Assembly (NCBI GenBank): GCA_023807065.1
Contig: JAJJLU010000568.1
Span: 1-31,016 of the forward strand
DNA: 31,016 nucleotides
DNA from: Isotricha intestinalis
Taxonomy: Eukaryota; Ciliophora; Litostomatea; Vestibuliferida; Isotrichidae
Reading direction: 5' to 3'
Under the pieces are notes generated by a model that was not told the DNA's origin, made no database searches, and saw only the letters and a list, made by a program, of their open reading frames with translations. A program made the position numbers and the translations under genes. Positions 1 to 8,644 of the stretch are shown in pieces (the first letter of the stretch is position 1; each line of letters opens with the position of its first letter).

Positions 1-57
1 CCCAATCCCCAATCCCCAATCCCCAATCCCCAATCCCCAATCCCCAGCTCAATCCCC
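1..57. repeat. Telomere, CCCCAAT repeat
   Basis: The C-rich strand runs 5' to 3' from the first base as a partial unit followed by five full CCCCAAT units and CCCC (to about 45). A degenerate stretch, AGCTCAATCCCC, then reaches 57. A C-strand at the left edge is the orientation expected of a chromosome's left end, so base 1 is at or near the physical terminus. The 7-base unit differs from the ciliate types CCCCAA and CCCCAAAA. I recall C4AAT being reported for rumen ciliates but cannot verify it here. The telomere-proximal irregular unit may be the addition junction, a telomerase error or a base-calling error. Confidence 0.93.
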
Positions 58-213
58 ATAAAACTTCATTTAAATAAAAAATAATTATTTTTTAATGAAT
101 ATTTAATTATTATTTAATTAATTTATAAATTATATTAAAAAAATTAATATATTAAATTTATTAAATTTATAATTCTTCAAATAGTATTTTTTAAAATAAT
201 ATTTATATATTCT
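58..213. other. Subtelomeric spacer, very AT-rich
   Basis: About 155 bases of almost pure A/T lie between the telomere and the stop codon of the GH3-like gene. It can hold only that gene's 3' untranslated region and polyadenylation signal. I see no subtelomeric repeat family, so the gene 3' end sits almost directly against the telomere, as is usual on compact ciliate macronuclear chromosomes. Confidence 0.6.
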
Positions 214-1797
214 TTATTTGAAATTAATTAGAATTCTATTCAAAAATTGTTCTGATAGGATAAATTTTGGTTTATGATGGCATTTTACATTTGAAGGAAC
301 TTTAATCATTTTAGAATATTCCTCTTTATCAATTAAAAAGATTTTTGGCTCTTCTATTAAATTTAATTCTCTCAAATGTTCATATATACAATTGCCTTTG
401 CATAGCATTAAATCAAATTCTTTTTTTATTTTAACTAAATCAATCATATTTTTCTGCTTATCAGGTAAAGATAAAAATAAAAAATAAACGCCGACATTAT
501 CAAATATAGTAGATCCTAATGAAAATTCTAAAATATTAGGAATTAATTCATTCATTTTCTTCATTACCCTCTCTATCTGATAATAATTAGTCTTTTCACC
601 TGCAATATTTATTAACAAATTTTTACGTAAAAAAAATTCAAAAAATACTCCTCTACTATCATTATTTACTATTTTTATAAGGTCTCCTGTTTTATATCTA
701 TAAAGGCCTGATAAATTAGTTAAAACTAATTCATATATTTTATCTTTTTCAACTTTAGTAATATCAATAGTGTCATTTGAATTATTGTTTTCATCTTCAT
801 TTTCTGAATAAGGAATAAATTCATAAAATCCAAAAGAAGGTTCAAGATAATAACTATAGTTATTGTTTTCTAAAGAAGTTCCAATCATTCCTTCAGAAGC
901 TCCAAATAAATATGCATCCTTTGGTATATTTCCAATAAATTTATCTAAGGCATTATTTTCATATATAAATAATTTGCTTGTTATTCCACTAACTAATTTT
1001 AAATTTTTCCAAATTCTCCCAGCTATACCTTCAAATCCTTTTTTACATTCTTTTTCAACCCAATTTAATCTTTCTTCTGAATATTTCATATTTAATAAAA
1101 TTTTTTTGGCTTTTTCTGATATTTTTTTATTTGGATCAATTCTACCATTTCTTATATCTGATATTATTTCTTTATAATGGTTTTCAAACATATTAAAAAA
1201 TTGGAGTATATCGTACATATATGCTGATTCAATTAATATGATATTTTCTTCTAAAATTGCACACCATACTTTTTCATATAAATAATCTTTTGTATCAGGA
1301 TCAAACATTAAATCTTTACCACCTATATATTCATCTGTATTTATGTATCCTTCACTATTTAAATTATAACAATATATTTCAGACATTATCATTTTTTTAT
1401 AAGGTTTTTCATTTGAATCAATAGAAATTACATCTATAAAAAGTCTTTTTCCTTCTCCTCCTTTATCTATATATTCTTTGAATGTTTTATTTTTATTTCT
1501 TTCAATTTTATCAGAATAAGTATCTAAAGACTTTTTTGTTATAGGAATTAACTTTTGCATACCCTCCGTTCCAGATGTTTGATTAAAAGTTAATATTTGG
1601 TATGAGGTTAAAAGATTAATTTCCCCGTTATACATTTTATCGATATATGACTTAAAATTGGAATAATCTGAAAGAGGTACATTTTTTTTATATTCTTCAA
1701 ATGTATTTATTTGAGAAAAATTATAACTTTTTCCATATTCAGTATTTTTATTATCTTCTAAAATATTGTTGAGAGTATTATAATATGTTTTATGCAT
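214..1797 (-). CDS. GH3-family acyl-acid amido synthetase-like protein
   Basis: A 527-residue protein of the GH3 family, a branch of the ANL adenylating enzymes. Characterised plant members adenylate a carboxylic acid (indole-acetate, jasmonate, benzoates) and transfer it to an amino acid. The ATP-binding motifs are present. Motif I is at about 72-87 (QTSGTEGMQKLIPIT), motif II at about 295-305 (YLFGASEGMIG), and motif III at about 364-372 (GLYRYKTGD, plant form GLYRYRxGD). The length is somewhat shorter than typical plant enzymes (about 580-610). The start is the ATG at 1795-1797 and the stop is TAA. No signal peptide or membrane segment is seen. It is the terminal gene of the chromosome and diverges from the USP gene across 120 bp. 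The substrate cannot be read from sequence. GH3 proteins also occur in bacteria, so a bacterial origin is possible but untested. Confidence 0.88.
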   Translation of the reverse strand: MHKTYYNTLNNILEDNKNTEYGKSYNFSQINTFEEYKKNVPLSDYSNFKSYIDKMYNGEINLLTSYQILTFNQTSGTEGMQKLIPITKKSLDTYSDKIERNKNKTFKEYIDKGGEGKRLFIDVISIDSNEKPYKKMIMSEIYCYNLNSEGYINTDEYIGGKDLMFDPDTKDYLYEKVWCAILEENIILIESAYMYDILQFFNMFENHYKEIISDIRNGRIDPNKKISEKAKKILLNMKYSEERLNWVEKECKKGFEGIAGRIWKNLKLVSGITSKLFIYENNALDKFIGNIPKDAYLFGASEGMIGTSLENNNYSYYLEPSFGFYEFIPYSENEDENNNSNDTIDITKVEKDKIYELVLTNLSGLYRYKTGDLIKIVNNDSRGVFFEFFLRKNLLINIAGEKTNYYQIERVMKKMNELIPNILEFSLGSTIFDNVGVYFLFLSLPDKQKNMIDLVKIKKEFDLMLCKGNCIYEHLRELNLIEEPKIFLIDKEEYSKMIKVPSNVKCHHKPKFILSEQFLNRILINFK

Positions 1798-1917
1798 TTA
1801 TTTATAGTTTTGAAATAACATTGTATTATATACCCATAAATTTAATTTTTATAAACTATATTATAAAAATGAAAAAAAAATTATTGAGTTAATAAAATAA
1901 TTATTCAAAAAAATTAA
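1798..1917. promoter_or_regulatory. Divergent intergenic promoter region
   Basis: These 120 bp separate the ATG of the GH3-like gene (minus) from the ATG of the USP gene (plus), so both promoters and both 5' untranslated regions must fit here. It is A/T-rich with A-runs immediately before the plus-strand ATG. No specific element could be identified. Confidence 0.5.
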
Positions 1918-4900
1918 ATGTTGGATGATTTATTCATAGGTGACTCATTAGGATATGAAACAACAACTCAATCTACATTTCAAGGAGAAAATTGTGCAAG
2001 TAAATTAGAAATACCAGAAAATGAAAGAAACAATACAAATTTTGTTGGATTATATAATCAAGGTGCAACATGTTTTTTAAATAGTTCTCTTCAAATATTA
2101 TATATGACACCTAAATTTAGAAATATTATTTTCTCTCTTCCTCTTTGTAAAAATAAATTAGATGAAATAAGTGAATTTTTACCTAAAACACAGAAATATG
2201 ATATTTTATTAACTTTACAAAAATTATTTTCACAATTAAATTCATTAAATATAAATGCTATTAAAACAAAAGAATTAACTGAAGCTTTTAAATGGAATAA
2301 TAATGAAGGAAATGAACAACAAGATTCACAAGAATTTATTAGATTATTACTCTTTGATATTTTAGAAAGAATTTTAATAGGAACTCCTTTTGATAATTTA
2401 ATTAATTCAATGTATAAAATTTCTTTTATGTCTTTTATGAAATGTAATAATTGTAATAATATTGTTAAAAAACTTGAAGAAGAATATGTTTTATCTCTTC
2501 AAGTTTATCAAATTAAAGGTTTAAAAGAGAGTTTATATTCTTCATTTGGACATGAAGAAATTATTGAAGATTATAATTGTGATAATTGTAAACAAAAAGT
2601 TAATTTGTTAAAATGGAATAAAATAATTTCTTTGCCTACTTATATTAATATTGGTTTAAATAGATTTACTTTCAGTATGGAAACTTTTGAAAGAATTAAA
2701 GTTACTACTAGATTTGAATTTCCTTTAGAAATTAATATGAAGGAATATTGTGATATTGAAGATAATGAAAACTTAAAAGATGAAGATTATATATATGAAT
2801 TATATGGAGTTATTATTCATTCAGGTACTCCTTATGCTGGACATTATTTTAGTTATATTAGAGATTTAACTGGTCAAGGAAATTGGGATTATAAACCTAA
2901 TGAAAAAAAAGAAGAAGAAAAAGAAAAAGAAAAAAAAGAAGAAAAAAAAGAAGAAGAAAAAAAAGAAGAAGAAAAAGAAAAAGAAAAAAAAGAAGAAAAA
3001 AAAGAAGAAGGAAAAAAAGAAGTAATTGAAGAAGAAGATAAATCAAACACAAATAACAAAAAGAATAAAAGAGGAAAGAAAAACAAAAACAAAAATAAAA
3101 ACCAAAATCAGAATCAAAACCCAAAAAACAAAGGTAAAAAAAATGAAAAAAAAGAAGAAAAAAAAGAAAAAGATGATGAAGATGAAAAAAGTTATACAAA
3201 ATTTGATAATAAGCCATATCCAATATCATATAAAAATAAAACATTAGGAAATAATTGGTATGAATTTAATGATACAATAATATCACCAATTCCAATAGGA
3301 AGACTTCAAAAAAGTTTTAAAGGAAGAGCAAGTGCCTATATGTTATTTTATGTAAAAGCAAAACAAGAAGAAAAAGTTCAAGTCTTAAATCCTCCTAATT
3401 ATCTTTTAAATTATGTTTCTGAATTAAATAATAAATTAAATAATGATAGAATTAATTATCAAAGAGAAGTCAATTCTTTTATTATTGATATTTTCGAGGA
3501 AAAATATTTTAATATTAATAATGAAAATAATATTATTAATATTGTTAATTATGATGAAAAATTAATTTGTGAAAAAAAATTTCAATTTAATGATAAATTA
3601 GAAGAGTTATTTAAAGACAAAGAAGATGATATTTTAATTTATTTATTTAATTATGATGTTCAATATAAATTTATTACAATTATTAAAAAATTTAATTATG
3701 AAATGAAAGATTTAACTTTTAAAGAATTAGGATTTTATCATAAATGTAGTATTGTTTTTTCAAAAGTTAATTCTCCCGTTTTTGATATAAATAAAATTAA
3801 AATTGGAAATGAATATGAACCAATTGTTTTAAAAATGTATTTTAATGGAAATAAATTTGAATTTATCACATATTCAAATGATAATGTTATTCAATTAAAA
3901 GAAAAATTATCTAATAAAATTGGAATAAAATCAGAAGATTTTGAATTATCATTTTTAGGAAATGGAGGTAAAGATATTTATTTAGATAATAATATTATAG
4001 AAGATAAGAAAACTAAAGAATTAAAAACAATTAAAGAACTTCATTTACATAATAAAAATTTAATTTCAATTACTTTAAAAAAAGATGTTAAAATTGATAA
4101 TGAAAAGATTCAAGTTAATAATGAAAATGAAATTAATTTAATTGTTAAATATGAAGATGAAGTTGATGATATTAAAATAATAAAAATAAATTTAAATCAA
4201 ACTTTCAAAGATTTATATTTATTATTAGAAAAAGAATATAATATAAATAAAAGTGAAGAAGAAAATAATTTTTCTTTCAGAATTTTAATTGAAATAAATA
4301 ATAAAATAATTACTAAAAATCAATTTGAACAAAAAATAAATTCTTCTCCAATTTTTTGTGAAGGAGATGTAAGATTAAAAATAGAAATGGGAGAAATTTA
4401 TCAAGAAGATGAAATATCATTAAATATATTAATGAAGGATTTAACTAATCAAACAATATCAAAAGAATTTATTTGTAATCCTGATAAAATAACAATAAAT
4501 AAAATGAAATTATTTTTAATTAAATTTTTAACAGATTTGAATGATTTAAAGAATGAAATCAATGAAAATGAATATCAAATATTTAAAGTAGATGCATTTA
4601 ATGAGCCTTTAAAAGCAATTAAAAATGAAACTTTAACAATTTCAAAAAGTTTTATTAAAGATCATGAATTTCTTTGGTTAAAAAATATAAAAGAAATACC
4701 TAATGAAATTGCATTTATAAATATATATAAATCACCTTTTGAAGAAAATTATTTTGATATTTCTGAAAATTTTATTCCTATTAATTTGGATGATAAAAGT
4801 AATATCATTGAATTATCTTTACCTAAAAAGACTTCAATTGAAGAATTAAAAGATAATATTAATATAGATATTGATAAAGGTAATATTAGATTAAGATTAA

Positions 4901-5463
4901 TAGGTAAGTTTAGTCAACCAGAAAGAATTTTAAAAGAAAAATCAAACTTAAAAAAATATAATGTTGAAAGTCCAGTAAATATTTTATGTGAAAATTTAAA
5001 AGAAAAAGAAGAAATAAATGAGCATCAATTATTATTAATATTTATGTTAAGAAATATTAAAGAAAAGAATTATTATAATAAAAAAATAAAAATAATAAAT
5101 TTTGATAAAAATACATTTGATTCTCAAATATTATATTTACATTGTAGAGAATATTCAAATTGGAAAAATATAACAGTATCAAAATATATAAGAGGACTTT
5201 ATAATTATGAAATAATAAGAGAATATGATGAAAAAGGAAAACCAATAAATTTAAAAAAAGGACAATTTACTTTAAGAGATTCTGATTGGATTGCAATTAG
5301 AAATGATGATGAAGAAGAAAGTGAAAAAGATAATTTTATGACTGAATATGATATAAAAGAAAATGAAATTATTGAAAAAAATAAAAAAATATTATCTACT
5401 CAAAATAAAAAAGGAAAAAATCGACAAGCTGAAAAACCACTTAGAATAAATTTAGATGATTAA
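1918..5463 (+). CDS. Ubiquitin-specific protease (USP) with C-terminal ubiquitin-like region
   Basis: A 1,181-residue cysteine deubiquitinase of the USP (peptidase C19) family, which removes ubiquitin from proteins. The Cys box GLYNQGATCFLNSS places the nucleophile at C52. Paired CxxC motifs (KCNNCNN and YNCDNCKQ) form the zinc-binding fingers. The His box GTPYAGHYFSYI gives H309. The third catalytic position is N451 in WYEFNDTII, where Asp or Asn is usual. Between H309 and N451 lies a highly charged insertion (about 329-430), so these residues are 142 apart instead of under 20 as in USP7. The domain closes with RASAYMLFYVK near 485. The remaining ~690 residues resemble the multi-ubiquitin-like tails of USP7/USP40/USP47 relatives; this is by architecture, not alignment. 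The start ATG at 1918 is the first in frame and the stop is TAA. A nuclear or cytosolic location cannot be told apart. Confidence 0.92.
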   Translation: MLDDLFIGDSLGYETTTQSTFQGENCASKLEIPENERNNTNFVGLYNQGATCFLNSSLQILYMTPKFRNIIFSLPLCKNKLDEISEFLPKTQKYDILLTLQKLFSQLNSLNINAIKTKELTEAFKWNNNEGNEQQDSQEFIRLLLFDILERILIGTPFDNLINSMYKISFMSFMKCNNCNNIVKKLEEEYVLSLQVYQIKGLKESLYSSFGHEEIIEDYNCDNCKQKVNLLKWNKIISLPTYINIGLNRFTFSMETFERIKVTTRFEFPLEINMKEYCDIEDNENLKDEDYIYELYGVIIHSGTPYAGHYFSYIRDLTGQGNWDYKPNEKKEEEKEKEKKEEKKEEEKKEEEKEKEKKEEKKEEGKKEVIEEEDKSNTNNKKNKRGKKNKNKNKNQNQNQNPKNKGKKNEKKEEKKEKDDEDEKSYTKFDNKPYPISYKNKTLGNNWYEFNDTIISPIPIGRLQKSFKGRASAYMLFYVKAKQEEKVQVLNPPNYLLNYVSELNNKLNNDRINYQREVNSFIIDIFEEKYFNINNENNIINIVNYDEKLICEKKFQFNDKLEELFKDKEDDILIYLFNYDVQYKFITIIKKFNYEMKDLTFKELGFYHKCSIVFSKVNSPVFDINKIKIGNEYEPIVLKMYFNGNKFEFITYSNDNVIQLKEKLSNKIGIKSEDFELSFLGNGGKDIYLDNNIIEDKKTKELKTIKELHLHNKNLISITLKKDVKIDNEKIQVNNENEINLIVKYEDEVDDIKIIKINLNQTFKDLYLLLEKEYNINKSEEENNFSFRILIEINNKIITKNQFEQKINSSPIFCEGDVRLKIEMGEIYQEDEISLNILMKDLTNQTISKEFICNPDKITINKMKLFLIKFLTDLNDLKNEINENEYQIFKVDAFNEPLKAIKNETLTISKSFIKDHEFLWLKNIKEIPNEIAFINIYKSPFEENYFDISENFIPINLDDKSNIIELSLPKKTSIEELKDNINIDIDKGNIRLRLIGKFSQPERILKEKSNLKKYNVESPVNILCENLKEKEEINEHQLLLIFMLRNIKEKNYYNKKIKIINFDKNTFDSQILYLHCREYSNWKNITVSKYIRGLYNYEIIREYDEKGKPINLKKGQFTLRDSDWIAIRNDDEEESEKDNFMTEYDIKENEIIEKNKKILSTQNKKGKNRQAEKPLRINLDD
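2905..3012 (+). repeat. Two 54-bp tandem units coding Lys/Glu inside the USP domain
   Basis: Codons 330-347 and 348-365 of the USP encode almost the same 18-residue Lys/Glu unit (KKEEEKEKEKKEEKKEEE, then the same ending in G). At DNA level this is a near-perfect 54-bp duplication of pure purine sequence. A further Lys/Asn/Gln-rich stretch follows to about 3190. The insertion stays in frame. Confidence 0.85.
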
Positions 5464-5585
5464 AGAAAAAATTATAAAAAATATAAATAATACAATAATC
5501 TAAGTTTAATAATATTAATGGAAAAATAATCCAATAATTTAAAAAATTAAAAAAATAAAATTCGAAAGGTAAAAATAAACAAAAA

Positions 5586-5651
5586 ATGGATTTTTTAAAA
5601 ATAATAATATGGGGTCAGAAATATGTTTTTATTGTAAAAAAAATACAGTAG
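5586..5651 (+). other. Possible upstream ORF overlapping the CDPK start
   Basis: An ATG at 5586 opens a 21-codon frame that ends at TAG 5649-5651, past the CDPK start ATG at 5609 and in a different frame. If the transcript begins upstream of 5586, this overlapping uORF would reduce CDPK translation. If transcription starts between 5586 and 5609 it is irrelevant. The mRNA start is unknown. Confidence 0.3.
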
Positions 5652-7165
5652 TTCAAACAAAAGTATTTACATTACCAGATAAAGAATATTCAAAGACAAT
5701 AAGTATATCTCATTCTCATATGGGAGAAATATCTCTTTTTTCAACATATAATGCAAGTACTTTAAAAAAAAATAAAACATTAAAATTTGATAAAAGTACT
5801 TTTATAAGGATGAAATCAAAAAATTTATTTGAAGAATATGAATTAAAAGAAAAATTAGGTGAAGGGTCTTTTGGTTATGTTTATAAAATTGAACAAAAAA
5901 AAACTCAATTTTTAAGAGCTGTTAAAGCAATTAAAAGAAAACATGTTGATAATAATTTTATTAATGAAATTAAAATATTAAAAACAGTTGATCATCCAAA
6001 TATAATTCAATTATTTGATTGTTATTATGATTCTAATTATTATTATATAATTGAAGAATATTGTTCTGGAGGAGATTTATTTGATTATTTACATAGACAA
6101 AAATATTTTTCTGAAAAAAAAGCTTCAATTATATTAAAACAATTATTATCAGCAATTAATCATTTACATAAAAAAAAATTAATTCATAGAGATTTAAAAC
6201 CTGAAAATATAGTTTTTATAAAAACGAAAAATAATGATGATTTATTTGTTAAATTAATAGATTTTGGAACATCAACTTCAACAAAAAACGGTAATTTAAC
6301 TCAAGAAATAGGAACAATATTTTATATGGCTCCTGAAGTTTTTAAAAATAATTATAATGAAAAAGCTGATATTTGGTCAATTGGAATAATATTTTATATT
6401 ATGATTTGTGGTCATCCTCCTTTTAGAGGAAGAAGAGATGATATTATTAAAAAAAAAATATTAAATTATAATATTCAATTCTCTTCAAATAATTTTAAAT
6501 TGGTTTCTAAAAGTGGAATGAATTTATTAAAAAAATTATTAGAAAGAGATTATAAAAAAAGAATAAGTGCTGAAGAAGCTTTAAAAGATATTTGGTTCAT
6601 TCAAATGGAAAATAAAAAAGAAAATTTAGAAATTTTAGGTTCTACTATTTGTAAAAATCTAGAAAAATTTAAATCCACTGTTTTACTTCAAAAATTAATT
6701 TTATCTTTTTTAACTAATCAAACTACTTTTCATGATGAAGTTCAAAAATTAAAAGAAGAATTTCATAAAATTGATGAAAATAAAGATGGAGTAATTTCAA
6801 AGGAAGAATTAATTAAATGTTTAGAAACAATTTATCCAAAAGAACAAGCAAAACAAAAAGCAAATGAAGTTTTTAATGAAATTGATTTTAATCATGATAA
6901 TAATATAAATTTTTCAGAATATTTAACTTTAAAAATTGAAAAGGAAAAATTAGTTAATGAAGATATGTTAAATAAAGCTTTTAAAATATTTGATATTGAT
7001 GGAAATGGTTTTATTACTATTGATGAATTAAAAGAAACTATGCCACTTGAATTAATTAATAATTCTGTTTGGATTGATTTAGTTAAAGAAGTTGATCAAG
7101 ATGGTGATTGTCAAATTTCTTATAATGAATTTAAACAAATGATGTTAAAAATTTCTGGTTTGTGA
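5609..7165 (+). CDS. Calcium-dependent protein kinase (CDPK)
   Basis: A 518-residue Ser/Thr kinase fused to a calmodulin-like domain, as in plants and alveolates. The kinase domain covers about 77-330. It has the glycine loop GEGSFG (84-89), catalytic lysine K106, HRD at 193-195, DFG at 218-220 and APE at 241-243. A junction or autoinhibitory segment spans about 335-380. Four EF-hands follow: DENKDGVISKEE (389-400), DFNHDNNINFSE (426-437), DIDGNGFITIDE (462-473) and DQDGDCQISYNE (496-507). All four loops look competent for Ca2+, although EF2 has Asn at its sixth position where Gly is usual. The N-terminus MGSEIC suggests myristoylation at G2 with nearby cysteines (C6, C9) for palmitoylation, hence possible membrane attachment. 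The start is ATG 5609 because it gives this acylation motif. The stop is TGA, one of the few places where TGA serves as a true stop here. Confidence 0.95.
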   Translation: MGSEICFYCKKNTVVQTKVFTLPDKEYSKTISISHSHMGEISLFSTYNASTLKKNKTLKFDKSTFIRMKSKNLFEEYELKEKLGEGSFGYVYKIEQKKTQFLRAVKAIKRKHVDNNFINEIKILKTVDHPNIIQLFDCYYDSNYYYIIEEYCSGGDLFDYLHRQKYFSEKKASIILKQLLSAINHLHKKKLIHRDLKPENIVFIKTKNNDDLFVKLIDFGTSTSTKNGNLTQEIGTIFYMAPEVFKNNYNEKADIWSIGIIFYIMICGHPPFRGRRDDIIKKKILNYNIQFSSNNFKLVSKSGMNLLKKLLERDYKKRISAEEALKDIWFIQMENKKENLEILGSTICKNLEKFKSTVLLQKLILSFLTNQTTFHDEVQKLKEEFHKIDENKDGVISKEELIKCLETIYPKEQAKQKANEVFNEIDFNHDNNINFSEYLTLKIEKEKLVNEDMLNKAFKIFDIDGNGFITIDELKETMPLELINNSVWIDLVKEVDQDGDCQISYNEFKQMMLKISGL

Positions 7166-7387
7166 TTTATTATTTTATTATATAGTTAGAAAAAAAGCAA
7201 TTTGTGATTTTATTATTATTATATATCTTTTATTGTTAAATAGTTTTTAATTATTAAGATTTTATTGAAGGAGGATTTTAAATATATCTATTTATCATGG
7301 AAATTAAATTTAAAATTTAATATAACTTTGAAAAAAAAATATTATTTATATATAAAGTAAAATAATAAAAATTTAAAACTCTTTTTT

Positions 7388-8572
7388 TTATGTTTCAAGA
7401 TCACATTGAATTTCAAAATCTTTTAAAATTTCGATAAATTTAGTTTTATTTTCTTCAATCATTTGAGTAAAACCATTGATAAAAATTATCTTTTCATTTA
7501 AATAATTTATTAATTGAGAAATTTTTACCGATAATCCAATAGATAACAATAATAAAAGAATTAAAATATAATTATTTTTATTTTCTTGATGATTTTGAAT
7601 ATTTAATATGACAGAATGTCCAATTTTAATTTCTCTTTTAATCCATTTTCCTATAATTTGTATATTAACTTTATTGTTATTATATTCATTCCAACTAAGA
7701 TCACATTCTTTATATATAATATTTTTATCTTGAAATTGTTTAAAATTATTTTTATTTATTTCTTCATTATCTATATTAATTATTGTAGTAATAAAAAACT
7801 CTTTAATAAAATCATTAACTAAATTATTTATGCTTTTTTTATCTTCTTTATTGTCTGAAAATAAATTTTCAAAAGAAAATATTGAAGAATTAAATTTGAT
7901 AAAAATATAACCTTCTTTTTTGCTTTTAGAAATATTTGAATAATTTAATAAAATATAAGGTAATAAATCATAATATCTATCATCTAAAAATTCATATAAT
8001 TTTTTTGTTATCAAAGAAAGAGAATTTTCCTCAAGATTTGTATTTAATAAATTAATAGAAATATCAATTTTTAAACTAAATAAATTTACAATAATATCTT
8101 TCGTTTCTTCATTTTTCTTTTCAAATATTTCTAATGGAAAAATAATTATTATAATATGATTATTTAAAAATCTTTTGAAATTATTTTTTTTGTCTTCAGA
8201 CATATTTTTGATATCTTCATGAAGATAATTTATTTTTTTCATTTTCTTTAAAAAATTTTCTTTTTGTTGATTTGAAGGTCTCAAATCATATAATAAATAT
8301 TTTGAATTAGTATAATTATCTTGATATAATAAAGCAATATTATAAATATCACTGAAAGAAACTTTTTTAATTTTATAATTAAAATTATCTTCAGAATAAA
8401 TTAATAATTGATTTATATAATCATTAAAATTTTTTGAATTAAAATGATTTGAGTCTAAATTTAAATTCCATTCTTCTTCAACATTATTGTCATCTCTTTT
8501 TGAAAAAAAATCTGAAGTATATTCCAAAATAGTATCTTTGGCAAAATTTTGTCTTGTGCAGCATGCACCCAT
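7388..8572 (-). CDS. Putative acylated rhodanese-like protein
   Basis: A 394-residue protein of uncertain function. The N-terminus MGACCTR is a strong dual-acylation signal: Gly2 for myristate, with Cys4 and Cys5 for palmitate. This predicts membrane attachment. Residues about 70-155 (SDIYNIALLYQDN, then YLLYDLR) have the pattern of the first half of a rhodanese-like fold. Residues about 325-385 (ILILLLLLSIGLSV, then IIFINGF) resemble the second half of another. Where an active rhodanese has its catalytic Cys there is none, so sulfurtransferase activity is unlikely and a binding or regulatory role is more plausible. The fold assignment is from pattern only; it could be a lineage-specific family. 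The start is ATG 8570-8572, the stop is TAA, and it converges on the CDPK gene with 222 bp between the two stops. Confidence 0.55.
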   Translation of the reverse strand: MGACCTRQNFAKDTILEYTSDFFSKRDDNNVEEEWNLNLDSNHFNSKNFNDYINQLLIYSEDNFNYKIKKVSFSDIYNIALLYQDNYTNSKYLLYDLRPSNQQKENFLKKMKKINYLHEDIKNMSEDKKNNFKRFLNNHIIIIIFPLEIFEKKNEETKDIIVNLFSLKIDISINLLNTNLEENSLSLITKKLYEFLDDRYYDLLPYILLNYSNISKSKKEGYIFIKFNSSIFSFENLFSDNKEDKKSINNLVNDFIKEFFITTIINIDNEEINKNNFKQFQDKNIIYKECDLSWNEYNNNKVNIQIIGKWIKREIKIGHSVILNIQNHQENKNNYILILLLLLSIGLSVKISQLINYLNEKIIFINGFTQMIEENKTKFIEILKDFEIQCDLET

Positions 8573-8644
8573 AAATTTAATTTAAACTTTAAATATTTTT
8601 TAATTTTTTAATTTAATTATTTATTTATATTATAATCTTTTAAA
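8573..8644. promoter_or_regulatory. 72-bp divergent promoter region
   Basis: Only 72 bp separate the ATG of the rhodanese-like gene (minus) from the ATG of the coiled-coil gene (plus). The sequence is almost entirely A/T with alternating T-runs and A-runs. Both transcription starts must lie here or within the neighbouring reading frames. No named motif was recognised. Confidence 0.5.

Noticed and set aside
2889..3244. Poly-Phe/Ser and poly-Leu/Phe ORFs opposite the USP insertion
   Set aside because: They are the antisense reading of the Lys/Glu-coding purine tract.
7163..7165. TGA reassigned to an amino acid
   Set aside because: The CDPK ends correctly right after its fourth EF-hand at this TGA. 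Other genes use TGG for Trp and contain no internal TGA, so the standard code fits.
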